Of a DNA stretch of 31,810 nucleotides, positions 22,407-29,540 are shown in pieces (positions within the stretch are counted from its first letter, which is position 1; the number at the start of each line of letters is the position of its first letter). The position numbers and the translations under genes are program-made. Under the pieces are notes generated by a model that ran no database searches, had not been told where the DNA came from, and worked only from the letters and a program-made list of their open reading frames with translations. The DNA comes from CAYTCZ01 sp964436315 (GTDB taxonomy: Bacteria > Actinomycetota > Thermoleophilia > Gaiellales > Gaiellaceae), in assembly GCA_964436315.1 (NCBI GenBank), contig CAYTCZ010000037.1:1-31810 (forward strand), given 5' to 3'.

Positions 22407-22703
22407 GCGCACGACCCAGCGTGTTCGCTTCTATTCGGTTCCAACACTCACCTCTCGACGTCGACCTTCTCCGATTGCGCAATGCCCTTCGGCGCGATCT
22501 CGGTCTGGCAGGAGTGTGGTTCAGTCACGCGCTCAAAAGCGGCGACGGTTCCCATGCGAAGAAGACTTCAGGAGCTTCTCAGGCCCGTATCGACGGGTGA
22601 TCGACTCGTGACGAGAGACGGACTCGAGTGGCGCGTCCCGTGAGGTTCAAGTCGAGGGGTCGAACCAGTCGGAGCGGCTTGTCGTCGAGCGGTGGGCTGA
22701 GAC

Positions 22704-22946
22704 GTGAGCGGCGTCCTCCCGTGTGGAGTTTCGTTTGCCGTTGCAGAACAACGCATCTCCTGGGAGACGACGTCCGAACGGGGTTGCTCGGGCAGTGTTC
22801 GCCTCGAGCGCCTGTCCGATGAGACCACGAGAGTCAGCGTCATCCTCGACTGGGGTAGGGAGTCGGCTATGGGATGGTCCAGCGGTCAGAATCAGCTGCA
22901 CCGCGACCTAGAGCAGCTCGCCGACCGCATTACCCGCAAGCATTAA
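22704..22946 (+). pseudogene. C-terminal fragment of an SRPBCC / cyclase-dehydrase protein
   Basis: The readable part is AVAEQRISWETTSERGCSGS then VRLERLSDETTRVSVILDW, the second half of the polyketide-cyclase/dehydrase type SRPBCC fold (normally 'xRIAWxSTSGxxxxGxVxFxxLxxxxTRVxxxLxW'), ending LHRDLEQLADRITRKH. The N-terminal half (helix and first strands) is not found in this frame. The preceding 297 nt (22407-22703) contain only short gene-like pieces in different frames, such as IRFQHSPLDVDLLRLRNALR near 22430-22490. A frameshifted or decayed gene is the simplest reading; an intact short gene from GTG 22704 is possible. It converges on the 2-phosphoglycerate kinase gene. Confidence 0.5.
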
Positions 22947-22956
22947 AAACCCGCAA

Positions 22957-23871
22957 CTAGCCCGAACCATTCTTTGCCTTTCGGCTTGTCTCGAGCACGA
23001 GACCGATGACCCTCTGGACGGCGTTCTCGATCTCCGTGTTCTCGAAGACTGGCACTCCGCTCTGAGTGGCGCACTCGAGGAGGTACTCTTGGATTAGTCT
23101 GATCGTCGGCAGTGCCTCGACGTACTTGTCGGCCTGCCGAAGCCCTTCGGACTCAACACTCCGAATCCAAAAGTGTTCCTCGTGCTCATGCTCGCTCGGA
23201 ATGGCCAGGATACATTGGCAGATCACGGCATCATCCATGTCGAGCGGTAGAAGTCCAGGGACGATGTGGATGCCTTCGATCGCCATAGGGTGCCCTTCGG
23301 CGATTGCACGATCGAGCACGGCCCGAACACCGACGAGTACGTTGCGGGTCTGGTCGAGGAACCCAAAGAGATCTGGATCCGCGTCTTCCCTTTCCGCGAG
23401 CTGCACGCCGCGTCCTGCCTCGTAGCTCGAATGGTGGATCGTCGGCATGAACTCCGATGAGAAGAACGCGCGCATCGTCTGGCGGACGAAGTCCGTGGAG
23501 GTCACGCGGGTAATTCCGAGGCGATGGGCAACCTCCGTGACGACCGTCGATTTGCCAGTGCCCGTCGCGCCGCCCACCAACAGCAGGAGGGGGACATCGC
23601 GCTCGCTAAGAAGCCGGAACTCGCGTAGCCGCTCGACTGCTTCAGCACCCTCCTGCTCGGCGAGAATCTGAAGAGTGATTTCATCGACCATCTCTCTTGA
23701 AGCGCTCTGCGGTTCGACCTTCCGGGCGAGGCACTGCTCAATCAGACGGGCGAGCTCATACGATCGTTCCGGTGAGAGACCCGTCCCCATGAGCGTCCGG
23801 GCCAGCAGACCCTTGGAGAACGGGAGCTCGGTGCCCGCATCCGGCTCCGAGGTTCGAACTCTGCTCGTCAT
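22957..23871 (-). CDS. 2-phosphoglycerate kinase
   Basis: This 304-residue protein matches 2-phosphoglycerate kinase, the enzyme that makes 2,3-diphosphoglycerate from 2-phosphoglycerate and ATP as the first step to cyclic 2,3-diphosphoglycerate. Residues about 15-90 form an ATP-cone-like helical module (LPFSKGLLARTLMGTGLSPERSYELARLIEQCL). The P-loop is GGATGTGKST at 100-109, followed by AHRLGITRVTSTDFVRQTMR, SSYEAGRGVQ, IAEGHPMAIEGIHIVPGLL and the C-terminal helices. The family was defined in methanogenic archaea; bacterial homologues occur but few have been studied. Its ATG overlaps the stop of the synthetase gene (ATGA at 23868-23871), so the two enzymes of the pathway are coupled. Confidence 0.85.
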   Translation of the reverse strand: MTSRVRTSEPDAGTELPFSKGLLARTLMGTGLSPERSYELARLIEQCLARKVEPQSASREMVDEITLQILAEQEGAEAVERLREFRLLSERDVPLLLLVGGATGTGKSTVVTEVAHRLGITRVTSTDFVRQTMRAFFSSEFMPTIHHSSYEAGRGVQLAEREDADPDLFGFLDQTRNVLVGVRAVLDRAIAEGHPMAIEGIHIVPGLLPLDMDDAVICQCILAIPSEHEHEEHFWIRSVESEGLRQADKYVEALPTIRLIQEYLLECATQSGVPVFENTEIENAVQRVIGLVLETSRKAKNGSG

Positions 23872-25163
23872 GACGTGGCAATCTCTGGGACAGGGGCAAG
23901 ATCGAGAAGCAGCGCATCGAGGTCCGGCTCGTGCTCGAGGGACACGACGCTGTTGTCTGAAAGGATCACGGGCACACCGCGAGCTGTCGCCGTCTCCACG
24001 AGGACATCGACCGCGGCCGCCTTGAGTTCAACCAGGTAGACGTCCGCGTCACGTGCAGCGGGAGAGTCGAGGTCCTCTTCCAAGGCAGCGCGATCGGCAA
24101 GATTGCCGGAGACGAGAACGATCTCCGCACCGTGAACATCCTCGAGGTGTCCACGGAGTCGATCGTGGATGGCATCGGGCGCCGTCGAGAAGTACGCGAC
24201 TCTTCGACCGCGAATCGGCTCAGCGGGGGTCGGGCGCAGGACGGTCGCGACCAGAGGAATGTCTTTGATACCAACAGCGCCCCGTCTCAAGCGTTCGATG
24301 TCACGCCGCGACGCGAACGGCTCCTCGCACATCGTTGCGATCACCAAATCCGAGAGGAGTAGTCGGTACGGGCCGAGATATTCGACGACGGCTTCCGGTC
24401 CCTGTGCGGCGCTGACGGTGAGGATCCACCGGTCACAATCCATCGGAGGAATCGCAGCGCCGCTCCCCTCGAAGAGAACAAGGTCGGGCTCCAGTGACGC
24501 CGCCAGGGCCGCCCCCTCGACCACGTTCGGTATGAACGGCTGGCCCGCCAATCCTTCGCCACAGCGCCGACAGCCGATTGTCACAACGCGTGCGAGGGCC
24601 GCGTCCTCGAGATAGTCGGAAGCAGCGTGATACCCGCTGCGGGACAACTCCAGAAGGTCAGAGAGCCCCGGAGGCGTCTTCATGAGCATCGGCTCACGTG
24701 GCCCCCCGCGTCCCATTGCGACGACGATGACGTCGCACTTCACCGCGAGGAAACGTGCGATATGGCCGGCGACGGCAGTCTTGCCGAGTCGCTTGCCCGT
24801 GCCGATTACGCCGAGGGACGGGACCTCGAAGGGATGAAACTCAACCGGTTCGAGTCTGAAGTCTGCACCGACGTACACCAACCCAGCACTGAGAACTGCC
24901 GCTGCGAGCTGAAACCGTCGAGCGTTATCAACGACTGGCTCGCCGGAAAGGTCGATGACGATCTCGGGATTGCTGGCTTCGAGTGCCTCGTCGAGACTCG
25001 AAAAGACTGGGACACGATAGTCGTCGTCGCCCCGGAGCTTTTCGGAGCCGCCGAGAACGACGCTTCCCACGACATCGAAGGGAACGTCCTCGAAGGCATC
25101 CCGAACGACCGGCGGGTAGTGCTCGCCGTCGATCAGGGCGACTGCGCGACGCGCCCGGCTCAG
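23868..25163 (-). CDS. Cyclic 2,3-diphosphoglycerate synthetase
   Basis: This 431-residue protein should close 2,3-diphosphoglycerate into the cyclic pyrophosphate with ATP. Key parts: ALIDGEHYPPVVRDAFEDVPFDVVGSVVLGG (N-terminal sugar-phosphate-like domain), VIDLSGEPVVD, the P-loop GVIGTGKRLGKTAVAG at 119-133, VVAMGRGGPREPM, IGCRRCGEGLAGQPFIPNV and VLFEGSGAAIPPMDCDR. The archaeal enzymes are about 460 residues, so it is near full length. No ATG, GTG or TTG lies near the start of homology. CTG 25163, with GAGGTG 8 nt upstream and overlapping the preceding stop as CTGA, is the best start. The only standard starts in this frame lie deep inside the upstream gene. Confidence 0.83.
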   Translation of the reverse strand: MSRARRAVALIDGEHYPPVVRDAFEDVPFDVVGSVVLGGSEKLRGDDDYRVPVFSSLDEALEASNPEIVIDLSGEPVVDNARRFQLAAAVLSAGLVYVGADFRLEPVEFHPFEVPSLGVIGTGKRLGKTAVAGHIARFLAVKCDVIVVAMGRGGPREPMLMKTPPGLSDLLELSRSGYHAASDYLEDAALARVVTIGCRRCGEGLAGQPFIPNVVEGAALAASLEPDLVLFEGSGAAIPPMDCDRWILTVSAAQGPEAVVEYLGPYRLLLSDLVIATMCEEPFASRRDIERLRRGAVGIKDIPLVATVLRPTPAEPIRGRRVAYFSTAPDAIHDRLRGHLEDVHGAEIVLVSGNLADRAALEEDLDSPAARDADVYLVELKAAAVDVLVETATARGVPVILSDNSVVSLEHEPDLDALLLDLAPVPEIATS

Positions 25164-25939
25164 TAGCTCGTCACCTCGCCCTCGATCTTCTGCGTGTACT
25201 TGCGGAATTCGAGCGTGTCCAGCGCGAAGTCGATCATCCGCTCGCGTTGGCTGGCCGGATACATTCGCCACACGGTCACATTTCCGTCCTCGACCTCGAT
25301 CAGGTTGTAACAGGGACGTGTGTTTCCACGGAGTCGCAGCGACGAGACGGTCCCGGCATTCACGATGAAGAGGTTTTCCAGCCTCCACGCGTAAGGGACA
25401 TGCTTGTGTCCTGAGAGCACGAGGTTGACACCGGCGTGTTGCAGCACCTCGATCGCATCGCCGGCGTCGTAGATGACATTTCGTTCTCGGCCGGTTCCCG
25501 GGACCGGGAGGAGATGGTGATGGAGGACGAAGACGCAGAATCGCGCCGGCTCGGCGAACTGTTCGAGAATCCATCCGTAGCGACCTCTTCCGACCCGCCC
25601 GTGGTCGAGATCGGGTTCGGAGGAGTCGATCCCTACGATCCTGATCCCATCGATCGTGATCGCGGGATTTCGCTCGGCGAAGAGCTCCTCGAAATGGAGA
25701 AATCCCACGTTGCGAGAGTCGTGGTTGCCGGGTACCACGACAAGAGGGCAGTCAAAGCGCGCGAGATACTCGTGGACCTGCTCGTATTCGTGCCTGAACC
25801 CATCCGCCGTCAGATCGCCAGAGCAGATGACCGCATCTGGCTCGAGGTCTGCGATCTCCTGGACCGCAGCGTTCATCAGATCCGTCACGAAATGCGGTGA
25901 TCCACAATGAGGATCGGAGATGTGAACGAGACGGTTCAA
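25160..25939 (-). CDS. Metallophosphoesterase (class III cyclic phosphodiesterase-like)
   Basis: This 259-residue calcineurin-like phosphoesterase has all metal ligands: HISDPHCG (Asp9, His11), CSGDLTADG (Asp42), VVPGNHDSRN (Asn72, His73), VLHHHLLP and LSGHKHVPYAW (His178, His180). It resembles CpdA-type 3',5'-cyclic nucleotide phosphodiesterases, which have the same motif spacing. It is the first gene of an operon with cyclic 2,3-diphosphoglycerate synthetase (CTGA overlap) and 2-phosphoglycerate kinase. A substrate in that pathway, perhaps the cyclic product itself, is therefore plausible, though this is inference. The near-consensus stress promoter (GTTT-N16-CGGTAG) ends 13 nt before ATG 25939. 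Confidence 0.87.
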   Translation of the reverse strand: MNRLVHISDPHCGSPHFVTDLMNAAVQEIADLEPDAVICSGDLTADGFRHEYEQVHEYLARFDCPLVVVPGNHDSRNVGFLHFEELFAERNPAITIDGIRIVGIDSSEPDLDHGRVGRGRYGWILEQFAEPARFCVFVLHHHLLPVPGTGRERNVIYDAGDAIEVLQHAGVNLVLSGHKHVPYAWRLENLFIVNAGTVSSLRLRGNTRPCYNLIEVEDGNVTVWRMYPASQRERMIDFALDTLEFRKYTQKIEGEVTSY

Positions 25940-25952
25940 CGTCCCTCTGTCT

Positions 25953-25978
25953 CTACCGCATCGAAGCCGCCACGAAAC
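25953..25978 (-). promoter_or_regulatory. Possible SigB/SigF-type promoter, GTTT-N16-CGGTAG
   Basis: On the minus strand: GTTT 25978-25975, 16-nt spacer, CGGTAG 25958-25953. There is one mismatch to GGGTAG. It is placed to drive the phosphoesterase/cyclic diphosphoglycerate operon, 13 nt before ATG 25939. Confidence 0.42.
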
Positions 25979-26046
25979 ATCGTCGCGATCAATCGATCAA
26001 CCTACTTGCGCGCTTGAGAGCGAGCATCGCCGGTATCAGTGACTCA

Positions 26047-26229
26047 ATGCGGCTTGGACCGTGGTTCAGACGAAACACCTCGCGGCCTCTCCGGGTCGCT
26101 TGGTCGGCCGAGGACGTCCGCGACGACCTAACGGAAGAGGAGCGGGATGCTCCGCCGGAGCGACGGCTCGAGGAAGACGCGATGGGATCCTCCGGACACG
26201 AGGATCCCCGGCGGGTGCGCGGATTCTAG
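26047..26229 (+). CDS. Possible small hypothetical protein
   Basis: ATG 26047 opens 60 codons (MRLGPWFRRNTSRPLRVAWS..., later an Asp/Glu/Arg-rich part). No ribosome site is clear and I recognise no family. Its TAG stop shares CTAG (26226-26229) with the stop of the convergent metallothionein-like gene. It fills an otherwise empty 286-bp interval, so the call rests only on openness and composition. Confidence 0.3.
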   Translation: MRLGPWFRRNTSRPLRVAWSAEDVRDDLTEEERDAPPERRLEEDAMGSSGHEDPRRVRGF

Positions 26230-26465
26230 GCGGCCCGGTCCTGCACCCCGCGGACCCCCTCTTCCTTCGCGCAATGCGCGCAGCAGAACATTGAGCCGTC
26301 GCTCTCCACGCCGTGGCCCACGATGCGACAGTCACAGTGCTCACACCTCGGAGCGAGAGCATGTATCGCACACTCGAAGCTGTCGAAGGTGTGTTGGTCA
26401 CCTTCGCTCGTTGTGACGGCGAAAGCCTTGTCATAGCTGTTTCCACAGACTTCGCAGGTTGCCAT
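26226..26465 (-). CDS. Metallothionein-like cysteine cluster protein
   Basis: This 79-residue zinc-binding protein reads MATCEVCGNSYDKAFAVTTS, then HTFDSFECAIHALAPRCEHCDCRIVGHGVESDG and SMFCCAHCAKEEGVRG. Pairs C-x2-C, C-x2-C-x-C and CC-x2-C plus His residues suggest two zinc sites in a treble-clef-like fold. Proteins of exactly this pattern are widespread in actinobacteria and are often labelled prokaryotic metallothionein family; their function is mostly untested. ATG 26465 is chosen; a GTG at 26483 would add MKGREA and is also possible. The exact GTTT-N16-GGGTAA promoter ends 24 nt before the GTG and 42 nt before the ATG, so stress induction is expected. Confidence 0.78.
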   Translation of the reverse strand: MATCEVCGNSYDKAFAVTTSEGDQHTFDSFECAIHALAPRCEHCDCRIVGHGVESDGSMFCCAHCAKEEGVRGVQDRAA

Positions 26466-26507
26466 CGCTTCACGACCTTTCACGTCGGGTTACTGTCAGA
26501 CAGGGCT

Positions 26508-26533
26508 TTACCCAGCGGAGCGGGCTGGCAAAC
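26508..26533 (-). promoter_or_regulatory. SigB/SigF-type promoter, GTTT-N16-GGGTAA
   Basis: On the minus strand: GTTT 26533-26530, 16-nt spacer, GGGTAA 26513-26508. It lies ahead of the metallothionein-like gene. Confidence 0.7.
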
Positions 26534-26543
26534 AGCCAAGCGT

Positions 26544-26643
26544 NNNNNNNNNNNNNNNNNNNNNNNNNNNNNNNNNNNNNNNNNNNNNNNNNNNNNNNNN
26601 NNNNNNNNNNNNNNNNNNNNNNNNNNNNNNNNNNNNNNNNNNN
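26544..26643. other. Assembly gap, 100 N
   Basis: Exactly 100 N, true length unknown. It hides the start of the plus-strand gene ending at 26761. Confidence 0.99.
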
Positions 26644-26644
26644 C

Positions 26645-26761
26645 GAGGAAGACGACGTGCGTGTCTACCTCGAACAGGCCGCGTTCCTCCATCTAAACGA
26701 CAAGCTGCTCGACGCTCAGGCGAACGAGCAGCATGTCGTCTTCTCCGTGTCGGAGCAGTAG
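26645..26761 (+). CDS. C-terminal piece of an unknown gene (start in gap)
   Basis: One frame is open from the gap to TAG 26759-26761 and reads EEDDVRVYLEQAAFLHLNDK then LLDAQANEQHVVFSVSEQ. The content is gene-like (acidic, mixed helix and strand), but the fragment is too short to recognise. Its beginning lies in the gap. It converges on the CBS gene. Confidence 0.4.
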   Translation, partial: EEDDVRVYLEQAAFLHLNDKLLDAQANEQHVVFSVSEQ

Positions 26762-26824
26762 CCCCGTTCTAGCGCAAGAGGCCGTTTTCTAGCTCGCGAC
26801 CGGTGATCGGATTCGCGTGTGTCG

Positions 26825-27274
26825 TTAGATTCTCGGTACCTCCGCCGATTCAGAGATATCCTCGACGACCTCGCCGGTTTTCTTCTGTCCGGCTTCACTC
26901 GCGATATCGGCCTGAGCAAGCATCCCGACGAGTTCACCATCCACGGACACAGGAATGCGTCGCACCTGGTGGAGCGACATCAGCTCTACCGCGGTATCGA
27001 GCTTTGCCTCGGGCTCGACGGTGACTGGTTCAGTCGACATGATCTCGAAGACCCGGGCCTCTTGAGGATCCCGCTTCTTGGCAATGGCCCGAACGACGAT
27101 ATCCCGGTCAGTGACGATTCCGATTAACCGGCTAGGTTCCTCGACGACCGGCAGTGAGCCGACGTCTTCGAGTTCCATCACCTCTGCCGCCTCTCGGACG
27201 GTCAATCCCTGCGATATCGCACGGGGGCGCTCGCTCATCACCTCTCGCACTTTCTTCTCACCAAACAGTCCCAT
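26825..27274 (-). CDS. CBS-domain pair protein
   Basis: This 149-residue protein consists of two CBS motifs that form one Bateman module: VREVMSERPRAISQGLTVREAAEVMELEDVGSLPVVEE with GIVTDRDIVVRAIAKKRDP, then VFEIMSTEPVTVEPEAKLDTAVELMSLHQVRRIPV with GMLAQADIASEAG. Such modules bind adenine nucleotides (AMP, ATP, S-adenosylmethionine) and act as energy sensors, and short stand-alone versions are frequent in stress regulons. The start (ATG 27274) has GAGGAGG about 9 nt upstream. It lies between two other stress-type genes on the minus strand. I found no GTTT/GGGTA site upstream. Confidence 0.85.
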   Translation of the reverse strand: MGLFGEKKVREVMSERPRAISQGLTVREAAEVMELEDVGSLPVVEEPSRLIGIVTDRDIVVRAIAKKRDPQEARVFEIMSTEPVTVEPEAKLDTAVELMSLHQVRRIPVSVDGELVGMLAQADIASEAGQKKTGEVVEDISESAEVPRI

Positions 27275-27359
27275 GACAATCCCTCCTCGGGTGTGTGTTT
27301 TTCGAGCTGTTCACGTTGGACTCGGATAGACAGGTTTTTCGGGTTGTTGAGACCGGTCC

Positions 27360-27614
27360 TCAGTGGTTTCGCAGGGCATCGATGAGCTCGTCCTTGCTCA
27401 TCTCCGAGCGACCCTCGACTCCAATCTCCTTCGCTCGGTCGTAGAGCTCTTCCTTGTTCCACTGTTCGTACGGAGGAGAGCTACCTCCCCTGCGCCCCGC
27501 TTCGCTACGGTCCATGTTGGCAACGCGTGCGGCCATCTCCTTGCTCATTCCTTCTTCCCGCAGTCGCTCGTACTGTTCGTCGTCTTTGATCTGCGGCCCA
27601 TGATCCTTGGCCAT
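27360..27614 (-). CDS. Small protein with Rho_N-type C-terminus
   Basis: This 84-residue protein has two parts. Residues about 1-45 are charged and helical (IKDDEQYERLREEGMSKEMA, then AARVANMDRSEAGRRGG), typical of small stress proteins seen in archaea and actinobacteria (DUF7218-like; I cite the family from memory). Residues about 48-84 read YEQWNKEELYDRAKEIGVEG then RSEMSKDELIDALRNH, a Rho termination factor N-terminal (SAP-like) helix-loop-helix. The second part is nearly identical to the tail of the membrane protein encoded at 9478-10200. Nucleic-acid binding is plausible. ATG 27614 has AGGAGGACGAG upstream. The promoter-like GATT-N16-GGGTAG ends 28 nt before it. Confidence 0.78.
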   Translation of the reverse strand: MAKDHGPQIKDDEQYERLREEGMSKEMAARVANMDRSEAGRRGGSSPPYEQWNKEELYDRAKEIGVEGRSEMSKDELIDALRNH

Positions 27615-27642
27615 CTCGTCCTCCTTGTTCGTCCGCTAGCTC

Positions 27643-27668
27643 CTACCCGGATCCGAGTCTTTCTAATC
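27643..27668 (-). promoter_or_regulatory. Possible SigB/SigF-type promoter, GATT-N16-GGGTAG
   Basis: On the minus strand: GATT 27668-27665, 16-nt spacer, GGGTAG 27648-27643, 28 nt before ATG 27614. The -35 differs from GTTT by one base but fits the GNNT form. The TAG of the -10 is also the stop codon of the preceding lipoprotein frame. Confidence 0.48.
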
Positions 27669-27885
27669 CCCAGATGGACGTAAATCGAAGGTGACCCAAG
27701 AAGTGTCGCCACCTCCTCGAATTCGGCTTCCGCCGTTTCGACGGCTTCCCCGGCCTCCTCTTCGACGCATCTCCCCCACACGAGACTGCGGCAAGCGCGA
27801 CGGTCAGTCCCATCAACACGACGACCAGGAGCCGAAACCACGAATGCTGGGTCGTGCGAGTCCGATGATTTCGCGAGGGCTGCAC
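27643..27885 (-). CDS. Small putative lipoprotein, probably frameshifted
   Basis: The start region (GTG 27885) gives about 16 polar residues and then a lipoprotein signal: WFRLLVVVLMGLTVALAAVS followed by C-G-G (lipobox AAVS-C). The mature part in this frame is very basic (KRRPGKPSKRRKPNSRRW) and ends at 27643. One frame over, the same DNA reads VEEEAGEAVETAEAEFEEVA, a convincing acidic helix that usually follows such lipoboxes. Adding one G (GATGCGTCGAAG to GATGCGGTCGAAG, near 27769) would join them. The gene therefore probably carries a frameshift. The GTTT-N16-GGGAAG site ends 10 nt before GTG 27885. The function is unknown. Confidence 0.5.
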   Translation of the reverse strand: MQPSRNHRTRTTQHSWFRLLVVVLMGLTVALAAVSCGGDASKRRPGKPSKRRKPNSRRWRHFLGHLRFTSIWGLERLGSG

Positions 27886-27895
27886 GGAGTCTTGC

Positions 27896-27921
27896 CTTCC
27901 CGCTTTGCGCCTACGCAAAAC
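27896..27921 (-). promoter_or_regulatory. Possible SigB/SigF-type promoter, GTTT-N16-GGGAAG
   Basis: On the minus strand: GTTT 27921-27918, 16-nt spacer, GGGAAG 27901-27896. It lies just after the nhaA stop (27924) and before the lipoprotein start. Confidence 0.42.
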
Positions 27922-27923
27922 CC

Positions 27924-29309
27924 CTATCTCCGTCGGGCATCACCTGCCACCTCTGAGTCTCCGTCCAAGAAGAGGTCGCGAACGAGTAGAGCGATCAGGC
28001 CGATCGTTCCAGCGACCGCCGACCCGATCAGAATCGCCAGTTTGGCCTCCTGTTGCACACGTTCGTCTTCGAAGGCAAGGAGCGAGATGAAGATCGCCAC
28101 GGTGAAGCCGATGCCTTTCAACGGCGCTGCGCCTCCGATCGCGGCCCAGTCGAGTCTCGTCGGCAGCCGAGCCGGGCCGAAACGGACGAGCGCCGAGGCG
28201 ACGACAATTCCACCAAGGGGAGCGCCGACGACGAGACCCAGCATGATTCCGAGGCCGACCTGACCGGTCAGCGCATCCCCGATGGCACCAGGCGAAAGTG
28301 GGACGCCGGCGTTTGCCAGGGCAAACAGAGGAAGGATGACGTATGCACTCCACGGATGAAGCAGGTGCTCCATCCGGGCCAGCGGCGAAACAGCCTCCCG
28401 AGCGATCCGCGAGACCTCCCACATCGTCCCCTCGCTGATTTCATCGTCAGCCTCCGCTAGTTCAATCAGGCGCTCGCCGATGGCCTCGGCTGTCTTCTGC
28501 CGCGAATGGAAGGCTCTCGCCGGCGTCAGAAACCCAAGTACGACGCCTGCGATCGTGGCGTGTACGTTGGACTCGAACACGGCGAGCCAGAGCAGTCCCG
28601 CCAAGAGGACATAGGGAACGAGTAGCCGAACCCCGAGGCGCCGGAGGACAAGAATGACCAGCGCGACACCGACGGCAGCGCCCAGCCAGGCCACCGAGAT
28701 CCCGGTCGAGAAGAACAGGGCTATCACGGCGATCGTGGCGATATCGTCAACGACCGCCAGCGTCAGCAGGAAGGCACGGAGCTCAGCGGGGATTCGCGAG
28801 CCGACGAGTCCAAGAACACCGAGCACGAAGGCGATGTCGGTCGCGATCGGAACCGCCCAGCCGCTGAGATCTCCACCGTCGAGGTTGATTGCGATATAGA
28901 CGGCGGCGGCGCCGAGCATCGTCCCCAGAGCCGCCGCAGCTGGGACCGCGGCTGTCTCCCGCTTGCGGAGGGAGCCAAAGACGATCTCGCGTTTGACTTC
29001 GAGAGCGATCACGAAGAAGAAGACCGCCATCAACAGATCGTTGACGACACCTCGAAGGTCCTCCTCGAGCACGAGGGGCCCAAGTTCCAGGCTCACATCT
29101 GTCGACCAGAACCGCTCGTACGATTCGGCGTTGACGTTGCTCCAGACGAGTGCGGCTACTGCCGCGGCCAGCAGAAGAGACGCGCTGCCGGCCTCGAGGC
29201 GTAGGAACTCCTCGAGCGGACGTGCGATGAGTCGGGGTATGGGGCGGTCCGAGCGAAGCCACGGTCGGCGAAGACCGTGACGCTCGCGAATGTCGGATCT
29301 TTCATCCAT
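27924..29309 (-). CDS. nhaA: Na+/H+ antiporter NhaA
   Basis: This inner-membrane sodium/proton antiporter of the NhaA family (461 residues from ATG 29309) exports Na+ in exchange for protons and sets internal pH. Features: EEFLRLEAGSASLLLAAAVAALVW (helix I), VNDLLMAVFFFVIALEVKRE, WAVPIATDIAFVLGVLGLVG (the Asp of helix IV) and LAVVDDIATIAVIALFF (the paired Asp of helix V that bind the ion), with about 11-12 helices in all, ending in APLKGIGFTVAIFISLLAF and a final helix. The essential Asp pair is intact. A loop of about 50 residues in the middle (AFHSRQKTAEAIGERLIELA...) is usual for actinobacterial versions. Fits osmotic or pH stress, though no stress-type promoter is seen. Confidence 0.9.
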   Translation of the reverse strand: MDERSDIRERHGLRRPWLRSDRPIPRLIARPLEEFLRLEAGSASLLLAAAVAALVWSNVNAESYERFWSTDVSLELGPLVLEEDLRGVVNDLLMAVFFFVIALEVKREIVFGSLRKRETAAVPAAAALGTMLGAAAVYIAINLDGGDLSGWAVPIATDIAFVLGVLGLVGSRIPAELRAFLLTLAVVDDIATIAVIALFFSTGISVAWLGAAVGVALVILVLRRLGVRLLVPYVLLAGLLWLAVFESNVHATIAGVVLGFLTPARAFHSRQKTAEAIGERLIELAEADDEISEGTMWEVSRIAREAVSPLARMEHLLHPWSAYVILPLFALANAGVPLSPGAIGDALTGQVGLGIMLGLVVGAPLGGIVVASALVRFGPARLPTRLDWAAIGGAAPLKGIGFTVAIFISLLAFEDERVQQEAKLAILIGSAVAGTIGLIALLVRDLFLDGDSEVAGDARRR

Positions 29310-29540
29310 TGCCAAGGAGCGAGATCGGTAGACACGGTAGGGCGTTCATGTATCTCTGCGGTCGGTCTGGGCCGTCTATGCCTGGTTCCTGTAGAAGGGA
29401 AAGAGTCCCGAAGCAACGAGCCAAACGATCACAGAAAGAAGGAGTGAGCTTTCGCGTCGCTGAGAGCGGCCTCGACCAGGCGTTCCGCCACTCGCGCCGG
29501 TTCCAAGGGAGACGATCCGCATGGCGCCGCTCCACCTTGA

